From positions 4,712,501 to 4,776,500 of the forward strand of contig NZ_CP146986.1 of NCBI RefSeq assembly GCF_037126175.1: DNA of 64,000 nucleotides. The letters run 5' to 3'. Numbering within the stretch: position 1 is the first letter of the stretch; every line of letters starts with the position of its first letter. Origin of the DNA: Pseudomonas sp. RSB 5.4. GTDB lineage: Bacteria > Pseudomonadota > Gammaproteobacteria > Pseudomonadales > Pseudomonadaceae. Shown here piece after piece: positions 49,578 through 58,718 of the stretch. The notes under the pieces were generated by a model, which saw only the letters and a program-made list of their open reading frames with translations, searched no databases and was not told where the DNA came from. The position numbers were made by a program, and so were the translations under genes.

Positions 49578-50495
49578 ATGCAACTCCCGGACATGAACCT
49601 TCTGGTCGCCCTCGACGCCTTGCTCGACGAGGGCAGTGTGGTTGGCGCCGCGCGGCGGATGAACCTCAGCCCCGCTGCCATGAGCCGCACGCTGACGCGA
49701 ATCCGCGAGGCGATCGGCGATCCGATCCTGGTGCGCGCCGGTCGCGGCCTGGTGCCAACCCCCAAGGCGTTGGAACTGCGCGAGCAAGTGCGCGATGTGG
49801 TCGAGCAGGCGGCGCTGCTGTTTCGCTCCGCCGACAGCGTGGATCTGGGCACGTTGCGCCGGCGCTTCAGCATCCGCGCCAACGATTTTTTCATCGGCGT
49901 GTATGGCGGCAAGCTGTTCGATACCCTCGACCAGCAGGCGCCGCACTGCGAGTTGCGCTTCGTCCCCGAGGGCGATGGTGACGACGAAGCGCTGCGCGAA
50001 GGACGGATTGATCTGAGTGTCAGCAACACCCGTCCGGTGTCCCCGGAGGTCAAAGTGCAGAACCTGTTTTCCACGCATTTCGTCGGTCTGGTGCGGGAAG
50101 ATCATCCGTTGCTCGACGGCGAGATCACCGCCGAGCGTTATGCCGGTTACTCGCATATCAGCATGTCGCGCCGCGGCATTGCTCGCGGCCCCATCGACAC
50201 CGCGCTGAATGCACTGGGCCTGGAGCGGCGGGTGGCGGTGATCGCGCCAAGTTTCCACGCGGCGATGTTTGCCTTGCCGGATTCCGACCTGATCCTGCCG
50301 GTGCCCAAGGAAGCATTGCTCAGCGTGCGCCGATTGGGCCTGAAGCTGCGCTCGTTCAATCTGCCGATTCCGTTGCCGACGCTGATGCTGACCCAGGCCT
50401 GGCATCCGCGCTTCGACAAGGACCCGGCGCACCGCTGGCTGCGTGAAACGCTCAAGGCGTGTTGTGACGAAACCTGGCTGGCTGCACAGCCCTGA
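49578..50495 (+). CDS. LysR-family transcriptional regulator
   Basis: This 305-residue regulator has an N-terminal helix-turn-helix (about 5-65: MNLLVALDALLDEGSVVGAARRMNLSPAAMSRTLTRIREAIGDPILVR) and a C-terminal co-inducer domain of the periplasmic-binding-protein type (about 90-300). The sequence type resembles NodD/NahR-like regulators (LVALDALL, SPAAMSR). It lies downstream of the dioxygenase/ABC operon in the same direction and may control it, although a REP doublet separates them. ATG 49578 is used; GTG 49569 and ATG 49593 are possible. Confidence 0.9.
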   Translation: MQLPDMNLLVALDALLDEGSVVGAARRMNLSPAAMSRTLTRIREAIGDPILVRAGRGLVPTPKALELREQVRDVVEQAALLFRSADSVDLGTLRRRFSIRANDFFIGVYGGKLFDTLDQQAPHCELRFVPEGDGDDEALREGRIDLSVSNTRPVSPEVKVQNLFSTHFVGLVREDHPLLDGEITAERYAGYSHISMSRRGIARGPIDTALNALGLERRVAVIAPSFHAAMFALPDSDLILPVPKEALLSVRRLGLKLRSFNLPIPLPTLMLTQAWHPRFDKDPAHRWLRETLKACCDETWLAAQP

Positions 50496-50506
50496 CACCG
50501 AATCAA

Positions 50507-50597
50507 TGTAGGAGGGGGCTTGCTCCCGAAGGCGTCGTGTCAGGCAATGCATAGGGTGAATGACCCACCGCTTTCGCGAGCAAGCCCGCTCCCACGT
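50507..50597 (+). repeat. REP pair in reversed (outward) order
   Basis: Here the GGGGGCTTGCTCCCGAAGG arm comes first (50513-50532, a divergent variant with CTCCCGAA in place of CTCGCGAA). The canonical TTCGCGAGCAAGCCCGCTCC arm follows (50574-50593). All other pairs in the window have the opposite order. Confidence 0.8.
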
Positions 50598-50708
50598 TGG
50601 ATATTCATTGCTGCACTGAGCGCACTTATAACCTGCCAATAAGTCAATTTTCGTCAGCAGTAAGCCTTACTAAAATGCTCCGGTATTTTTCCTCCGGAGT
50701 TTGAATCC

Positions 50709-52247
50709 ATGACATCCCTGTCGGTCCCGGCGCCCCTCGCTGCGGCCAGTCCGGCGACGGCGGCCGCGCCACCGGTATTCGGGGCGCGGATCATCACGGG
50801 CCTGGTCGGCGTGCTGCTGGCGGTGCTGGTCTCGGGCCTCAACGAGATGGTGACCAAGGTCGCGCTGGCCGACATCCGTGGCGCGCTGCACATCGGTTAC
50901 GACGAAGGCACGTGGCTGGTTGCCTGCTACACCGCGACCTCGGTCGCCGCGATGGCATTCGCCCCTTGGTGCTCGGTGACCTTTTCGCTGCGTCGTTTCA
51001 CCCTCTGCATGATCAGCGTCTTTACCCTGCTCGGCGTGCTGTGCCCGTTCGCCCCGAATTACGAAAGCCTGCTGCTGATGCGCACCCTGCAAGGTCTGGC
51101 CGGCGGCGCGTTGCCGCCGATGCTGATGACCGTCGCCCTGCGTTTTCTGCCGGCCAACTTCAAGCTCTATGGTTTGGCCGGTTATGCGTTGACGGCGACT
51201 TTCGGCCCGGGCCTCGGCACACCGCTGGCCGGGCTGTGGAGCGAGTATGTCGGCTGGCAATGGACGTTCTGGCAAATCATCGTGCCGTGCCTGATCGCCA
51301 TGGCGATGGTCGCTTGGGGGATTCCGCAGGATCCGCTGCGCCTGGAACGCCTCAAGACCTTCAACTGGAAAGGCCTGCTGCTGGGCTTTCCAGCGATCTG
51401 CATGCTGGTGATCGGCTTGCTGCAAGGCAATCGGCTGGACTGGTTCGAGTCGAGCCTGATCTGCGGTTTGCTCGGCGCCGGCTCGCTGTTGCTGGTGGCG
51501 TTTCTGATCAATGAGTGGTCGCAGCCGATTCCGTTCTTCAAGTTGCAGATGCTCGGCATCCGCAACCTGGCGTTCGCGCTGATGACCCTGGCCGGGGTGC
51601 TGGTGGTGTTGCAGGCGGTGGTGCTGATTCCATCGAGCTATCTGGCGCAGGTCCAGGGTTATCGCCCGGTGCAGACTGCGCCGATCATGCTGATCGCCGC
51701 GTTGCCGCAGTTGATCGCGCTGCCGCTGGTGGCGGCGCTGTGCAACCTGCGCTGGGTCGATTGCCGTTGGGTGCTCGGGATCGGTTTGAGCATGTTGACC
51801 CTGTCCTGCCTGGGCGGCTCGCTGCTGACCTCGGAGTGGATCCGCGACAATTTCTACGTCCTGCAATGGCTGCAGATTTTCGGTCAGCCGATGTCGGTGC
51901 TGCCGTTGTTGATGCTCTCGACCGGCAGCATCCAGCCGCAGGACGGGCCGTTTGCCTCGGCGTGGTTCAACACGGTGAAAGGTCTGGCGGCGGTGATCGC
52001 CACCGGAGTCATTGAGGCGCTGACCACCGCGCGCCTGCATTTCCACTCGACCATGTTGATCGACAGCCTCGGCAATTCACCGTTGGCCGATCGCAGCGAT
52101 CCGGGCCTCGCCCATCGCCTGCACGAACAGGCCGTGGTGCTGACGTCCTCTGATCTCTATGTGTGCATGGCCGGCGTCGCGGTGGCGCTGATCCTGCTGA
52201 TTTTCTGGCTGCCGACGCGGATCTTTCCGCCCCGTGCGCCGACCTGA
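50709..52247 (+). CDS. DHA2-family MFS drug exporter, EmrB-like
   Basis: This 512-residue inner-membrane transporter has about 14 predicted helices. Family features include VLLAVLVSGLNEMVTKVALADI in helix 1 (the place of the usual LDxTIVNVALP motif), DEGTWLVACYTATSVAAM, and motif C-like GPGLGTPLAG in helix 5. It should pump toxic compounds in partnership with the membrane fusion protein (26 nt downstream) and the outer-membrane factor. The substrate is unknown. ATG 50709 is used. There is no local regulator apart from the LysR gene upstream. Confidence 0.9.
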   Translation: MTSLSVPAPLAAASPATAAAPPVFGARIITGLVGVLLAVLVSGLNEMVTKVALADIRGALHIGYDEGTWLVACYTATSVAAMAFAPWCSVTFSLRRFTLCMISVFTLLGVLCPFAPNYESLLLMRTLQGLAGGALPPMLMTVALRFLPANFKLYGLAGYALTATFGPGLGTPLAGLWSEYVGWQWTFWQIIVPCLIAMAMVAWGIPQDPLRLERLKTFNWKGLLLGFPAICMLVIGLLQGNRLDWFESSLICGLLGAGSLLLVAFLINEWSQPIPFFKLQMLGIRNLAFALMTLAGVLVVLQAVVLIPSSYLAQVQGYRPVQTAPIMLIAALPQLIALPLVAALCNLRWVDCRWVLGIGLSMLTLSCLGGSLLTSEWIRDNFYVLQWLQIFGQPMSVLPLLMLSTGSIQPQDGPFASAWFNTVKGLAAVIATGVIEALTTARLHFHSTMLIDSLGNSPLADRSDPGLAHRLHEQAVVLTSSDLYVCMAGVAVALILLIFWLPTRIFPPRAPT

Positions 52248-52273
52248 TTGCTTCACTGATACCGAAGGTTTTT

Positions 52274-53344
52274 ATGACGACTCAAGCAAAGCAAAAACTC
52301 GCGGTGGCCGTGGCGGCCGCACTGGCTGTCGGCGTGTTGCTGTACCTGGCGGTGCCGGGACTGTTCGGCAAGCGCACCCAGCAAAACACCAACGATGCGT
52401 TTGTTTCCGCCGACTTCACCCTGGTGGTGCCGCGCGTGGCCGGATTCATCAAGGAAGTGCTGGTGGAAGACAACCAGCAGGTCAAGGCCGGGCAACTGCT
52501 GGCGCTGATCGATGATCGCGATTTGCGCGCCGCCGCTGAAGCGGCCGATGCGCAAACCCTGGTCGCCCGCGCTCAGCTGCAAAACGCCAAGGCCACGCTG
52601 GAGCGGCAGACGTCGGTGATTGCTCAGGCGCAGGCCTCGGTGGTCTCGGCCAAGGCAGAAATGGCGTTCGCCCAGCAGGAGCTCAATCGTTACAACCACC
52701 TCGCTGGCGTGGGTGCCGGCACGGTGCAGAACGCGCAACAGGCCCGCACGCGTATTGATCAGGCAACCGCTCGGCTCGATACCGCCAGCGCGAAGCTCGC
52801 GGCTGAACGCAAGCAGGTCGAGATTCTCACGGCGCAGCGCGATGCCGCCGAAGGCAATCTGAAGCACGCGCAAGCGGCGCTGGAAATCGCCAGTTTCGAG
52901 CTGTCCTACACCCGGATCACCGCGCCGCAGGACGGCATGATCGGCGAGCGTGCTGTGCGCGTCGGCGCTTATGTCACGCCGGGCAGCAAGCTGCTGGCGG
53001 TGGTGCCGTTGAAGCAGGCGTATGTGGTTGCCAACTTCCAGGAAACCCAACTGACGGACGTGCAGCCGGGCCAGCACGTGCAGGTGCGCGTCGACAGCCT
53101 CGGCGGCGAGGCCTTGAGCGGTCGCGTCGAAAGCATCGCCCCGGCGACTGGCGTGACATTCGCCGCGGTGAAACCGGACAACGCCACGGGTAACTTCACC
53201 AAGGTCGTGCAGCGGATTCCGGTGAAGATCGTGCTTGAACCGGGTCAGCCGTTGGCCGAGCGTTTGCGTGTGGGCATGTCGGTGGAGGCGAGTATCGATA
53301 CTCGCCGTTCGGCGTCAGCGGAACGTGAGGTGACTCAGCGATGA
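52274..53344 (+). CDS. HlyD/EmrA-family membrane fusion protein
   Basis: The 356-residue adaptor has an N-terminal membrane anchor (about 8-27, LAVAVAAALAVGVLLYLAVPGLF) and a barrel-sandwich domain (NTNDAFVSADFTLVVPRVAG and later TRITAPQDGMIGERAVRVGAYVTPGSKLLAVV). A coiled coil covers about 85-210. It bridges the DHA2 pump and the outer-membrane factor. ATG 52274 is chosen as the first methionine before the membrane anchor. Its stop overlaps the next start (ATGA). Confidence 0.93.
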   Translation: MTTQAKQKLAVAVAAALAVGVLLYLAVPGLFGKRTQQNTNDAFVSADFTLVVPRVAGFIKEVLVEDNQQVKAGQLLALIDDRDLRAAAEAADAQTLVARAQLQNAKATLERQTSVIAQAQASVVSAKAEMAFAQQELNRYNHLAGVGAGTVQNAQQARTRIDQATARLDTASAKLAAERKQVEILTAQRDAAEGNLKHAQAALEIASFELSYTRITAPQDGMIGERAVRVGAYVTPGSKLLAVVPLKQAYVVANFQETQLTDVQPGQHVQVRVDSLGGEALSGRVESIAPATGVTFAAVKPDNATGNFTKVVQRIPVKIVLEPGQPLAERLRVGMSVEASIDTRRSASAEREVTQR

Positions 53345-54888
53345 ACAGTTTTGATAGAACTGACGCCTTCGCGAGCAAGCCCGCTCCCACCGGGGGAACG
53401 CATTACCCAATGTGGGAGCGGGCTTGCTCGCGAAGAGGCCAGTGGCAGCAACTCACCCTCGGTACATTGCTCGCTATTGGCCTCAGCGCCTGCACCGTCG
53501 GCCCCGACTTCCAGAAGCCCGAAGCCGCACAAATAACCGACTGGGCCAAACCCGCCAAGTCCGCCCCCAGTCAAGCCGTCAGCGAACCCCTGAACGAACG
53601 CTGGTGGGAGGTTTTCCACGACCCGCAGCTCTCGGCCCTCACCCAGCGTGCAATCAAGAGCAACCTCGACCTGCAACTGGCCAGCAGCCGTCTGCAACAA
53701 AGCCGTGCCGCACGTCAGGTAATCACCGCTGATCGCTATCCGTCGACGGCAGCCACCGGCAGCTACGCACGCGAACGCAACAGCGGCAAAGGCTTGAGCG
53801 ACCCGTCCGGGCACAACGGCGATTCCGCCTTCAACCTGTGGGACGCCGGTTTCTCCGCTTCCTGGGAACTGGATTTCTGGGGCCGTGTGCGCCGCGAAAC
53901 CGAAGCCGCCGATGCCAACCTCGAAGTCGCTGAAAACGACCGGCGCGGTGTGCTTCTGGCAGTGCTCGCCGACACCGCGCAGAACTACATCCAGCTGCGT
54001 GGCGTGCAGAACACTCGCGCGGTCACCGAGCAGAACCTCGATGTTGCCCGGCACAGCCTCAAGCTCTCGCAATTGCGCCTGAACGATGGTGTGGCGACCG
54101 ATCTCGACGTCGCCGAAGCCGCCGCGCAGGTCTCCGCCATCGAATCGCGTCTGCCGGCGCTCGAGCAGCGTCAATCGCAGTTGATCAACGCGATCAGCCT
54201 GCTGATGGGCGAGCCGCCGCAAGCCCTGGCCAAAGAGTTATCCACAGACGGTGCGGTGCCGCAGTCACCGTTGCAAGTCGCCATCGGCCTGCCATCGCAA
54301 CTGGCCGAACGCCGTCCGGATATCCGTCAGGCCGAAGCGCGCCTGCACGCCGCCACCGCCAACATCGGCGTGGCCAAGGGCGACTTCTATCCGCGCATCA
54401 CCCTGTCCGGCAACCTCGGATCGCAAGCGATGCAACTGAGCGACTTCGGCTCCTGGGGTTCACGTGCATTCGGCATCGGCCCGCAATTCAGCCTGCCGTT
54501 GTTCGACGGCGGACGCCTGCGCGGCATGCTGCAACTGCGCGAAGCCCAGCAACAGGAAGCGGGCATCGCCTATCAGCAGACCGTGCTGCGCGCCTGGCAT
54601 GAAATCGACGATCAATTGACCGCCTACAACGCCAGCCAGCGTCGCCGCGACAGCCTCGCCGAAGCCGTACGGCAGAACCAGATCGCCCTGCGCACCGCGC
54701 AACAGCAATATGTCGAGGGCGCGGTCGATTTCGTCAACGTCCTCACCGTGCAAAGTGCGTTGCTGGCGACGCAGGAGCAGTGGGTGGAGAGTTCGACCGG
54801 CGTTTCGCTGGCGATGGTCGGGTTGTACCGGGCGTTGGGCGGGGGCTGGGAGTCGGTGTATCCGGCGGAGGGGATGGCGCAACGCTGA
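53341..54888 (+). CDS. NodT-family outer-membrane efflux lipoprotein, with a REP doublet in its 5' end
   Basis: The 515-residue outer-membrane factor has two outer-membrane-efflux domains (about 105-290 and 315-500), family motifs DPQLSALTQRAIKSNLDLQLASSRLQQSRA-like and LAERRPDIRQAEARL, and a lipobox LSAC (Cys near 54). The ATGA overlap with the adaptor gene and an AGGTGA site support the start at 53341. The first 35 residues are unusual: positions 9-32 are translated from a REP doublet (53366-53436), giving an n-region with AFASKPAP and MWERACSRRG before the hydrophobic core QLTLGTLLAIGLSAC. An internal ATG at 53410, inside the REP, would give a normal 28-residue signal peptide. The gene is otherwise intact. 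Confidence 0.9.
   Translation: MNSFDRTDAFASKPAPTGGTHYPMWERACSRRGQWQQLTLGTLLAIGLSACTVGPDFQKPEAAQITDWAKPAKSAPSQAVSEPLNERWWEVFHDPQLSALTQRAIKSNLDLQLASSRLQQSRAARQVITADRYPSTAATGSYARERNSGKGLSDPSGHNGDSAFNLWDAGFSASWELDFWGRVRRETEAADANLEVAENDRRGVLLAVLADTAQNYIQLRGVQNTRAVTEQNLDVARHSLKLSQLRLNDGVATDLDVAEAAAQVSAIESRLPALEQRQSQLINAISLLMGEPPQALAKELSTDGAVPQSPLQVAIGLPSQLAERRPDIRQAEARLHAATANIGVAKGDFYPRITLSGNLGSQAMQLSDFGSWGSRAFGIGPQFSLPLFDGGRLRGMLQLREAQQQEAGIAYQQTVLRAWHEIDDQLTAYNASQRRRDSLAEAVRQNQIALRTAQQQYVEGAVDFVNVLTVQSALLATQEQWVESSTGVSLAMVGLYRALGGGWESVYPAEGMAQR
53366..53436 (+). repeat. REP doublet (REPIN) 5, inside a coding sequence
   Basis: The pair CTTCGCGAGCAAGCCCGCTC ... GAGCGGGCTTGCTCGCGAAG lies within the first 100 nt of the outer-membrane factor gene and keeps the reading frame open. 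No other REP in the window lies inside a gene. Confidence 0.93.
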
Positions 54889-55049
54889 TGGCGTGAACTG
54901 AAAATGCCGAGGGCTGTTTGGGATTGTCCAAGGTGCCGGATGTCGTGAAACCGCACACCGCCATCGACGGCCCTCCCGTGGCTGACCTAAAGTGACGGTC
55001 AGGTTCGGAGCCTTCCGTTCGCGATATTCCGGCACAGCAAGAGGATGCA

Positions 55050-56645
55050 ATGGCGGCACACAGAGAAACGCCGGTTGGCGACACGCAGGATCCGCGTGCG
55101 GTACCGGGGGCATGGCTGGTTGCCTTGCGCTTGATTCGTTGGGCCAGAGAACACTGGCTGTTACCGATCATGCTGCTGGCGGCGGTGGTGCGTTTTTACG
55201 ACCTGACGGCGGCAGCGATCTGGTTCGATGAGGGCTCCAGCGTCCTGCTGAGCCAGTTTTCGCTGACTGAAATCTGGGGGCGTGCAGCCCACGACGTGCA
55301 CCCGCCGTTGTATTTCCTGTTGCTGCATGGCTGGATCGGGCTGTTCGGCGACGGCATCTTGTCCATTCGCATGATGAGTGCGCTGCCGGGGATCATTACC
55401 GTCGGTCTCGGTGTGTGGCTGGTGGATCTGCTCGCCACCCGCCGCGCCGCGCTGCTGGCCGGGCTGCTGCTGGCGCTGTTGCCCACGGCCGTGCGCTACA
55501 GCCAGGAAGTGCGCATGTATTCGCTGCTCGGCATGTGGCTGATCGCGGCGACCATTGCGTTGGTCTATTGGGTTCGGCAGCCTCGGCGGCATCGCTACCT
55601 GGTGGCCTACGCGCTGCTGATGACGGCGGCGTTTTATACCCATTACTTCACCGTGCTCTGCGTGATCAGCCACTGGCTGTACCTGGCGGCAGTGCGCGTG
55701 CAGCCGGGGTATCGGCTGCGGCATATCCAGCGACCGGCGTGGTGGCTGGCGAATCTGGTCATTGCGTTGCTGTACCTGCCGTGGGTGCCCAATCTGCTGG
55801 ATCTGCTGCAACACATCCCGGAACTCAAGGCCAGTAATGACATTGGCTGGGAAGATCCGGTCACCCTCAGCTCACTGCCGTCGATGGTCTGGTCGCTGCT
55901 GATTCAAGACGATGGCATGACCCTGCCGGGTTGGCTGTTTTTGCTCTTGCCATCGGCGCTGGTGGCAGTGATCGGGGTTGCCCTGCTACGTGATCGCAGC
56001 GTATTTCGCGGCAGCTTGCTGCTGCTGTTCTACAGCGTGTTGCCGATTCTGCTGGTGTTTGGCGTGTCGTTCATCTCACCGGTGTTCATCGAACGTTATG
56101 TGACGGCCTATGCGCTGGGGCTGCCGATGCTGGTGGCGCTGGCGGTCGATCGGCTGTACACAGGTTCTCGCGTGCTGGCGCTGGCGATTCTGGTGTTGTT
56201 CGTTGGGGTCGAACTGGTGGGTGTGAAGAACAACGCCACGGTCGACAGCAACGATCAGTTCAGCGTGGTTGTCGATTACGTCAACCGGCACTTCGTTGAG
56301 GGTGACCGGATCGTTACCAGCGACATGATGTGGTACCTCAGTTACATCTACTACAACCGCACCGACGCACAGGTTCGTTTGTACACGCCACCGGCGGCGG
56401 ACGGACGCTCCACGCGGCCCAATGCTTACGGGTTCGGCACGCTGGTCAGCGAAAATGTTTATCTCGACCAACTCGGCGATTTGTCCAAGGTTGGCGCTCG
56501 GGTATGGTTGATCGGCACCCTGGACGAACCCACTGACTTTGCGGCGTTGCCCGAAGGCTGGCAGCGGCAAAGCGATGTGCATGCGGCCGGCGCTTTTGCA
56601 CGCTTGTACGTGATGGCGACTGGCGCCGACAAACCGGGTGGGTGA
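55050..56645 (+). CDS. GT39/ArnT-like membrane glycosyltransferase
   Basis: The 531-residue polytopic protein has about 11-12 membrane helices. The first periplasmic loop carries the acidic motif and downstream signature of the PMT/ArnT (GT39) family: WFDEGSS near 57-63 and HDVHPPLYFLLLHGW near 81-95. A soluble C-terminal periplasmic part (about 420-531) follows. Such enzymes transfer a sugar from a lipid-phosphate donor to an envelope acceptor. The acceptor is unknown, and no sugar-nucleotide genes are next to it. An AAGAGGA ribosome site precedes ATG 55050. It is convergent with the slipin gene, only 18 nt apart. Confidence 0.85.
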   Translation: MAAHRETPVGDTQDPRAVPGAWLVALRLIRWAREHWLLPIMLLAAVVRFYDLTAAAIWFDEGSSVLLSQFSLTEIWGRAAHDVHPPLYFLLLHGWIGLFGDGILSIRMMSALPGIITVGLGVWLVDLLATRRAALLAGLLLALLPTAVRYSQEVRMYSLLGMWLIAATIALVYWVRQPRRHRYLVAYALLMTAAFYTHYFTVLCVISHWLYLAAVRVQPGYRLRHIQRPAWWLANLVIALLYLPWVPNLLDLLQHIPELKASNDIGWEDPVTLSSLPSMVWSLLIQDDGMTLPGWLFLLLPSALVAVIGVALLRDRSVFRGSLLLLFYSVLPILLVFGVSFISPVFIERYVTAYALGLPMLVALAVDRLYTGSRVLALAILVLFVGVELVGVKNNATVDSNDQFSVVVDYVNRHFVEGDRIVTSDMMWYLSYIYYNRTDAQVRLYTPPAADGRSTRPNAYGFGTLVSENVYLDQLGDLSKVGARVWLIGTLDEPTDFAALPEGWQRQSDVHAAGAFARLYVMATGADKPGG

Positions 56646-56663
56646 CCGCCAATCTGCGTATGC

Positions 56664-57422
56664 TCAGGACTTGCCTGACAGATCCGCCATCCCTTTGAGC
56701 AGCTCGATCGGTAGCGGAAAAACAATGGTCGAACTCTTGTCGCCGGCAATCGAACTCAAGGTCTGCATGTAACGCAGCTGCATGGCGCCGGGCTGACGGC
56801 CAAGCATTTCGGCGGCCTGCATGAGTTTTTCCGAGGCTTGCAGTTCGCCTTCGGCGTGAATCACCTTGGCCCGGCGTTCGCGTTCGGCTTCGGCCTGTTT
56901 GGCAATCGCACGCACCATCGACTCATTCAGATCAACGTGCTTGATCTCGACGTTGGCAACCTTGATGCCCCATGCGTCAGTCTGGGCATCGAGCACCTGC
57001 TGGATGTCGATGTTCAACTGCTCGCGTTCGGCCAGCAGTTCATCCAGCTCATGTTTGCCGAGCACAGCGCGCAGGGTGGTCTGCGCCAGTTGGCTGGTGG
57101 CCGAAAGAAAGTCTTCGACCTGAATGATCGCCTTCTGCGGGTCGAGCACGCGGAAGTACAGCACCGCGTTAACCTTCACCGAGACGTTGTCGCGGGTGAT
57201 CACATCCTGTGGTGGCACGTCGAGCACCACGGTGCGCAGGTCGACCCGGACCATTTGCTGCACCACTGGAATCAGCAGGATCAGCCCCGGACCCTTGACC
57301 TGCCAGAAGCGTCCGAGCTGGAACACCACGCCGCGCTCGTACTCACGCAGGATGCGAAAGGTCGACCCGGCGAGGGCAATGACCAGCAGCAACAGTGCAA
57401 CGAAACCGATTTGCAGACCCAT
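56664..57422 (-). CDS. Slipin (stomatin-like SPFH-domain protein)
   Basis: The 252-residue membrane protein has one N-terminal helix (about 3-24) and an SPFH/Band-7 domain (about 25-190: [46 protein letters not shown]), followed by a helical region ([26 protein letters not shown]). Slipins form membrane oligomers and are paired with NfeD proteins. The ATG at 57422 fits the GGAGAG site (7-nt spacing) better than the GTG at 57428. It overlaps or abuts the end of nfeD and is co-transcribed with it. Confidence 0.93.
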   Translation of the reverse strand: MGLQIGFVALLLLVIALAGSTFRILREYERGVVFQLGRFWQVKGPGLILLIPVVQQMVRVDLRTVVLDVPPQDVITRDNVSVKVNAVLYFRVLDPQKAIIQVEDFLSATSQLAQTTLRAVLGKHELDELLAEREQLNIDIQQVLDAQTDAWGIKVANVEIKHVDLNESMVRAIAKQAEAERERRAKVIHAEGELQASEKLMQAAEMLGRQPGAMQLRYMQTLSSIAGDKSSTIVFPLPIELLKGMADLSGKS

Positions 57423-57424
57423 GA

Positions 57425-57976
57425 TCACTCTCCGTGTCCTGCCGCGTCAGTCGCGGCGACTTTCAGCAATAAGCCCTTACGCCCGACCACACGCACCGAT
57501 TGCCCGGTGTGCAGCGGTGTTGTGCTTTGCACTTGCCAATGCTCACCCTGCAATTGCACCCAGCCGTTGTGCGTGTTTTCCGCTTGCACGGTGGTCACCG
57601 CCGTCACGCTGCCGACCAGCCCGGCATCGCCGCTGACGGCGTGACGCGGGCGGGTTTTCAAGGCGCGGATGATCAGCGTGATCAACAGCAGGGCGCTGAT
57701 CAGGCCCAGCCCGATCATCATGGGTACCGGCAAATCGGCATTGCTCAGAATCAGCGCGCCGATGACGAACATGATGATCCCGCCCAGGCCGATTACCCCG
57801 TAGTTGGGCAGCGCGGCTTCGGCAATCAGAAAGGCAATCCCGAGGGTGATCAGCCACAGGCCGACCGGATTGACCGCCGTCAGCGGGACGTCAGCCGCGA
57901 GGGCTGAGCCGCTGAGCAGCAGCATCAGGAAAAACGTACAACATCGACTGGTCACGTGACCCTCCGGGAGAGTCAT
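57425..57976 (-). CDS. Short NfeD-like membrane protein lacking the protease domain
   Basis: The 183-residue protein has a signal-like N-terminus (about 8-27, [19 protein letters not shown]), a membrane cluster ([39 protein letters not shown] and a further helix) and a C-terminal NfeD OB-fold (about 118-178, [31 protein letters not shown]). Full-length NfeD1b proteins have a ClpP-class serine protease domain of about 230 residues between the signal peptide and the membrane part. Here the two are joined almost directly. It may be an in-frame deletion or a natural short form. It is the first gene of the nfeD-slipin pair. Confidence 0.85.
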   Translation of the reverse strand: MTLPEGHVTSRCCTFFLMLLLSGSALAADVPLTAVNPVGLWLITLGIAFLIAEAALPNYGVIGLGGIIMFVIGALILSNADLPVPMMIGLGLISALLLITLIIRALKTRPRHAVSGDAGLVGSVTAVTTVQAENTHNGWVQLQGEHWQVQSTTPLHTGQSVRVVGRKGLLLKVAATDAAGHGE

Positions 57977-58129
57977 GGGTTGGTTCCTTGAGTCTAGTTG
58001 AGCCTGGCGCTGGATGAATTCTGATCAATGAACAGATGTGTCCAGTGAGCGGATTTCCCTTCGCCAGTGGCTTGCCGAACTAGACTCAGCAGAACAGGTA
58101 CAACGTTCAGCGTGACACCGAGGTGCATC

Positions 58130-58591
58130 ATGCGTATGGCAAAAAAAGTGCAGAGCAGCCTGAGTCGGGCGCACTGCGAATATGACGTCGTGGCCCATCG
58201 ACACTCGGCCAGCAGCCTGGAAACCGCGCGGGTCTCCGGGGTGCCCGCCGAACGTGTGGCCAAATCGGTGATCCTCGACGACCACCACGGGCATTACCTG
58301 ATGGCCGTGCTGCCCGCCAGCCGGCATCTGGATTTGAGCAAAGTGCGCAGCAGCGGTGAATGGCAGATCACCCGCGAGAGCAATCTGGCGCATATCTTCG
58401 ATGACTGCGAACGCGGCGCGGTGCCGCCACTGGGTGATTCCTATGGCCTGGACATGGTCATCGACCCGCTGCTGACTCGACAGAAAGACATCTACCTGGA
58501 AGCCGGCAACCACAACTACCTGCTGCACATGAGCATGCCCGAGTTCCTGAAAATGGTGCCGCATGCGCAGGTGCAGGAGTTGAGTCATTAG
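58130..58591 (+). CDS. YbaK/EbsC-family aminoacyl-tRNA deacylase-like protein
   Basis: This 153-residue single-domain protein of the YbaK/ProRS-editing family hydrolyses mischarged aminoacyl-tRNAs in trans. The family lysine is Lys45 (AERVAKSVILDD), followed by the conserved GAVPPLGD loop and DPLL segment. The GAGGTG site is 4-6 nt before ATG 58130; ATG 58136 is an alternative. The substrate (Cys-tRNAPro, Ala-tRNAPro or another) cannot be decided from sequence. It is monocistronic, followed by a REP doublet. Confidence 0.85.
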   Translation: MRMAKKVQSSLSRAHCEYDVVAHRHSASSLETARVSGVPAERVAKSVILDDHHGHYLMAVLPASRHLDLSKVRSSGEWQITRESNLAHIFDDCERGAVPPLGDSYGLDMVIDPLLTRQKDIYLEAGNHNYLLHMSMPEFLKMVPHAQVQELSH

Positions 58592-58614
58592 GTTTTTTGG
58601 TGCGGCCACTGACG

Positions 58615-58681
58615 CCTTCGCGAGCAAGCCCGCTCCCACAGGTTGACCGCAATCCCCTGTGGGAGCGGGCTTGCTGGCGAA
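58615..58681 (+). repeat. REP doublet (REPIN) 6
   Basis: Arms CCTTCGCGAGCAAGCCCGCT and AGCGGGCTTGCTGGCGAA (one substitution, CTGGCG) flank a spacer of about 25 nt between the deacylase gene and the DUF2789 gene. Confidence 0.9.
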
Positions 58682-58718
58682 TAATCGCCCATCCACCGCA
58701 TTCTTGAAGGAGTCCTCC

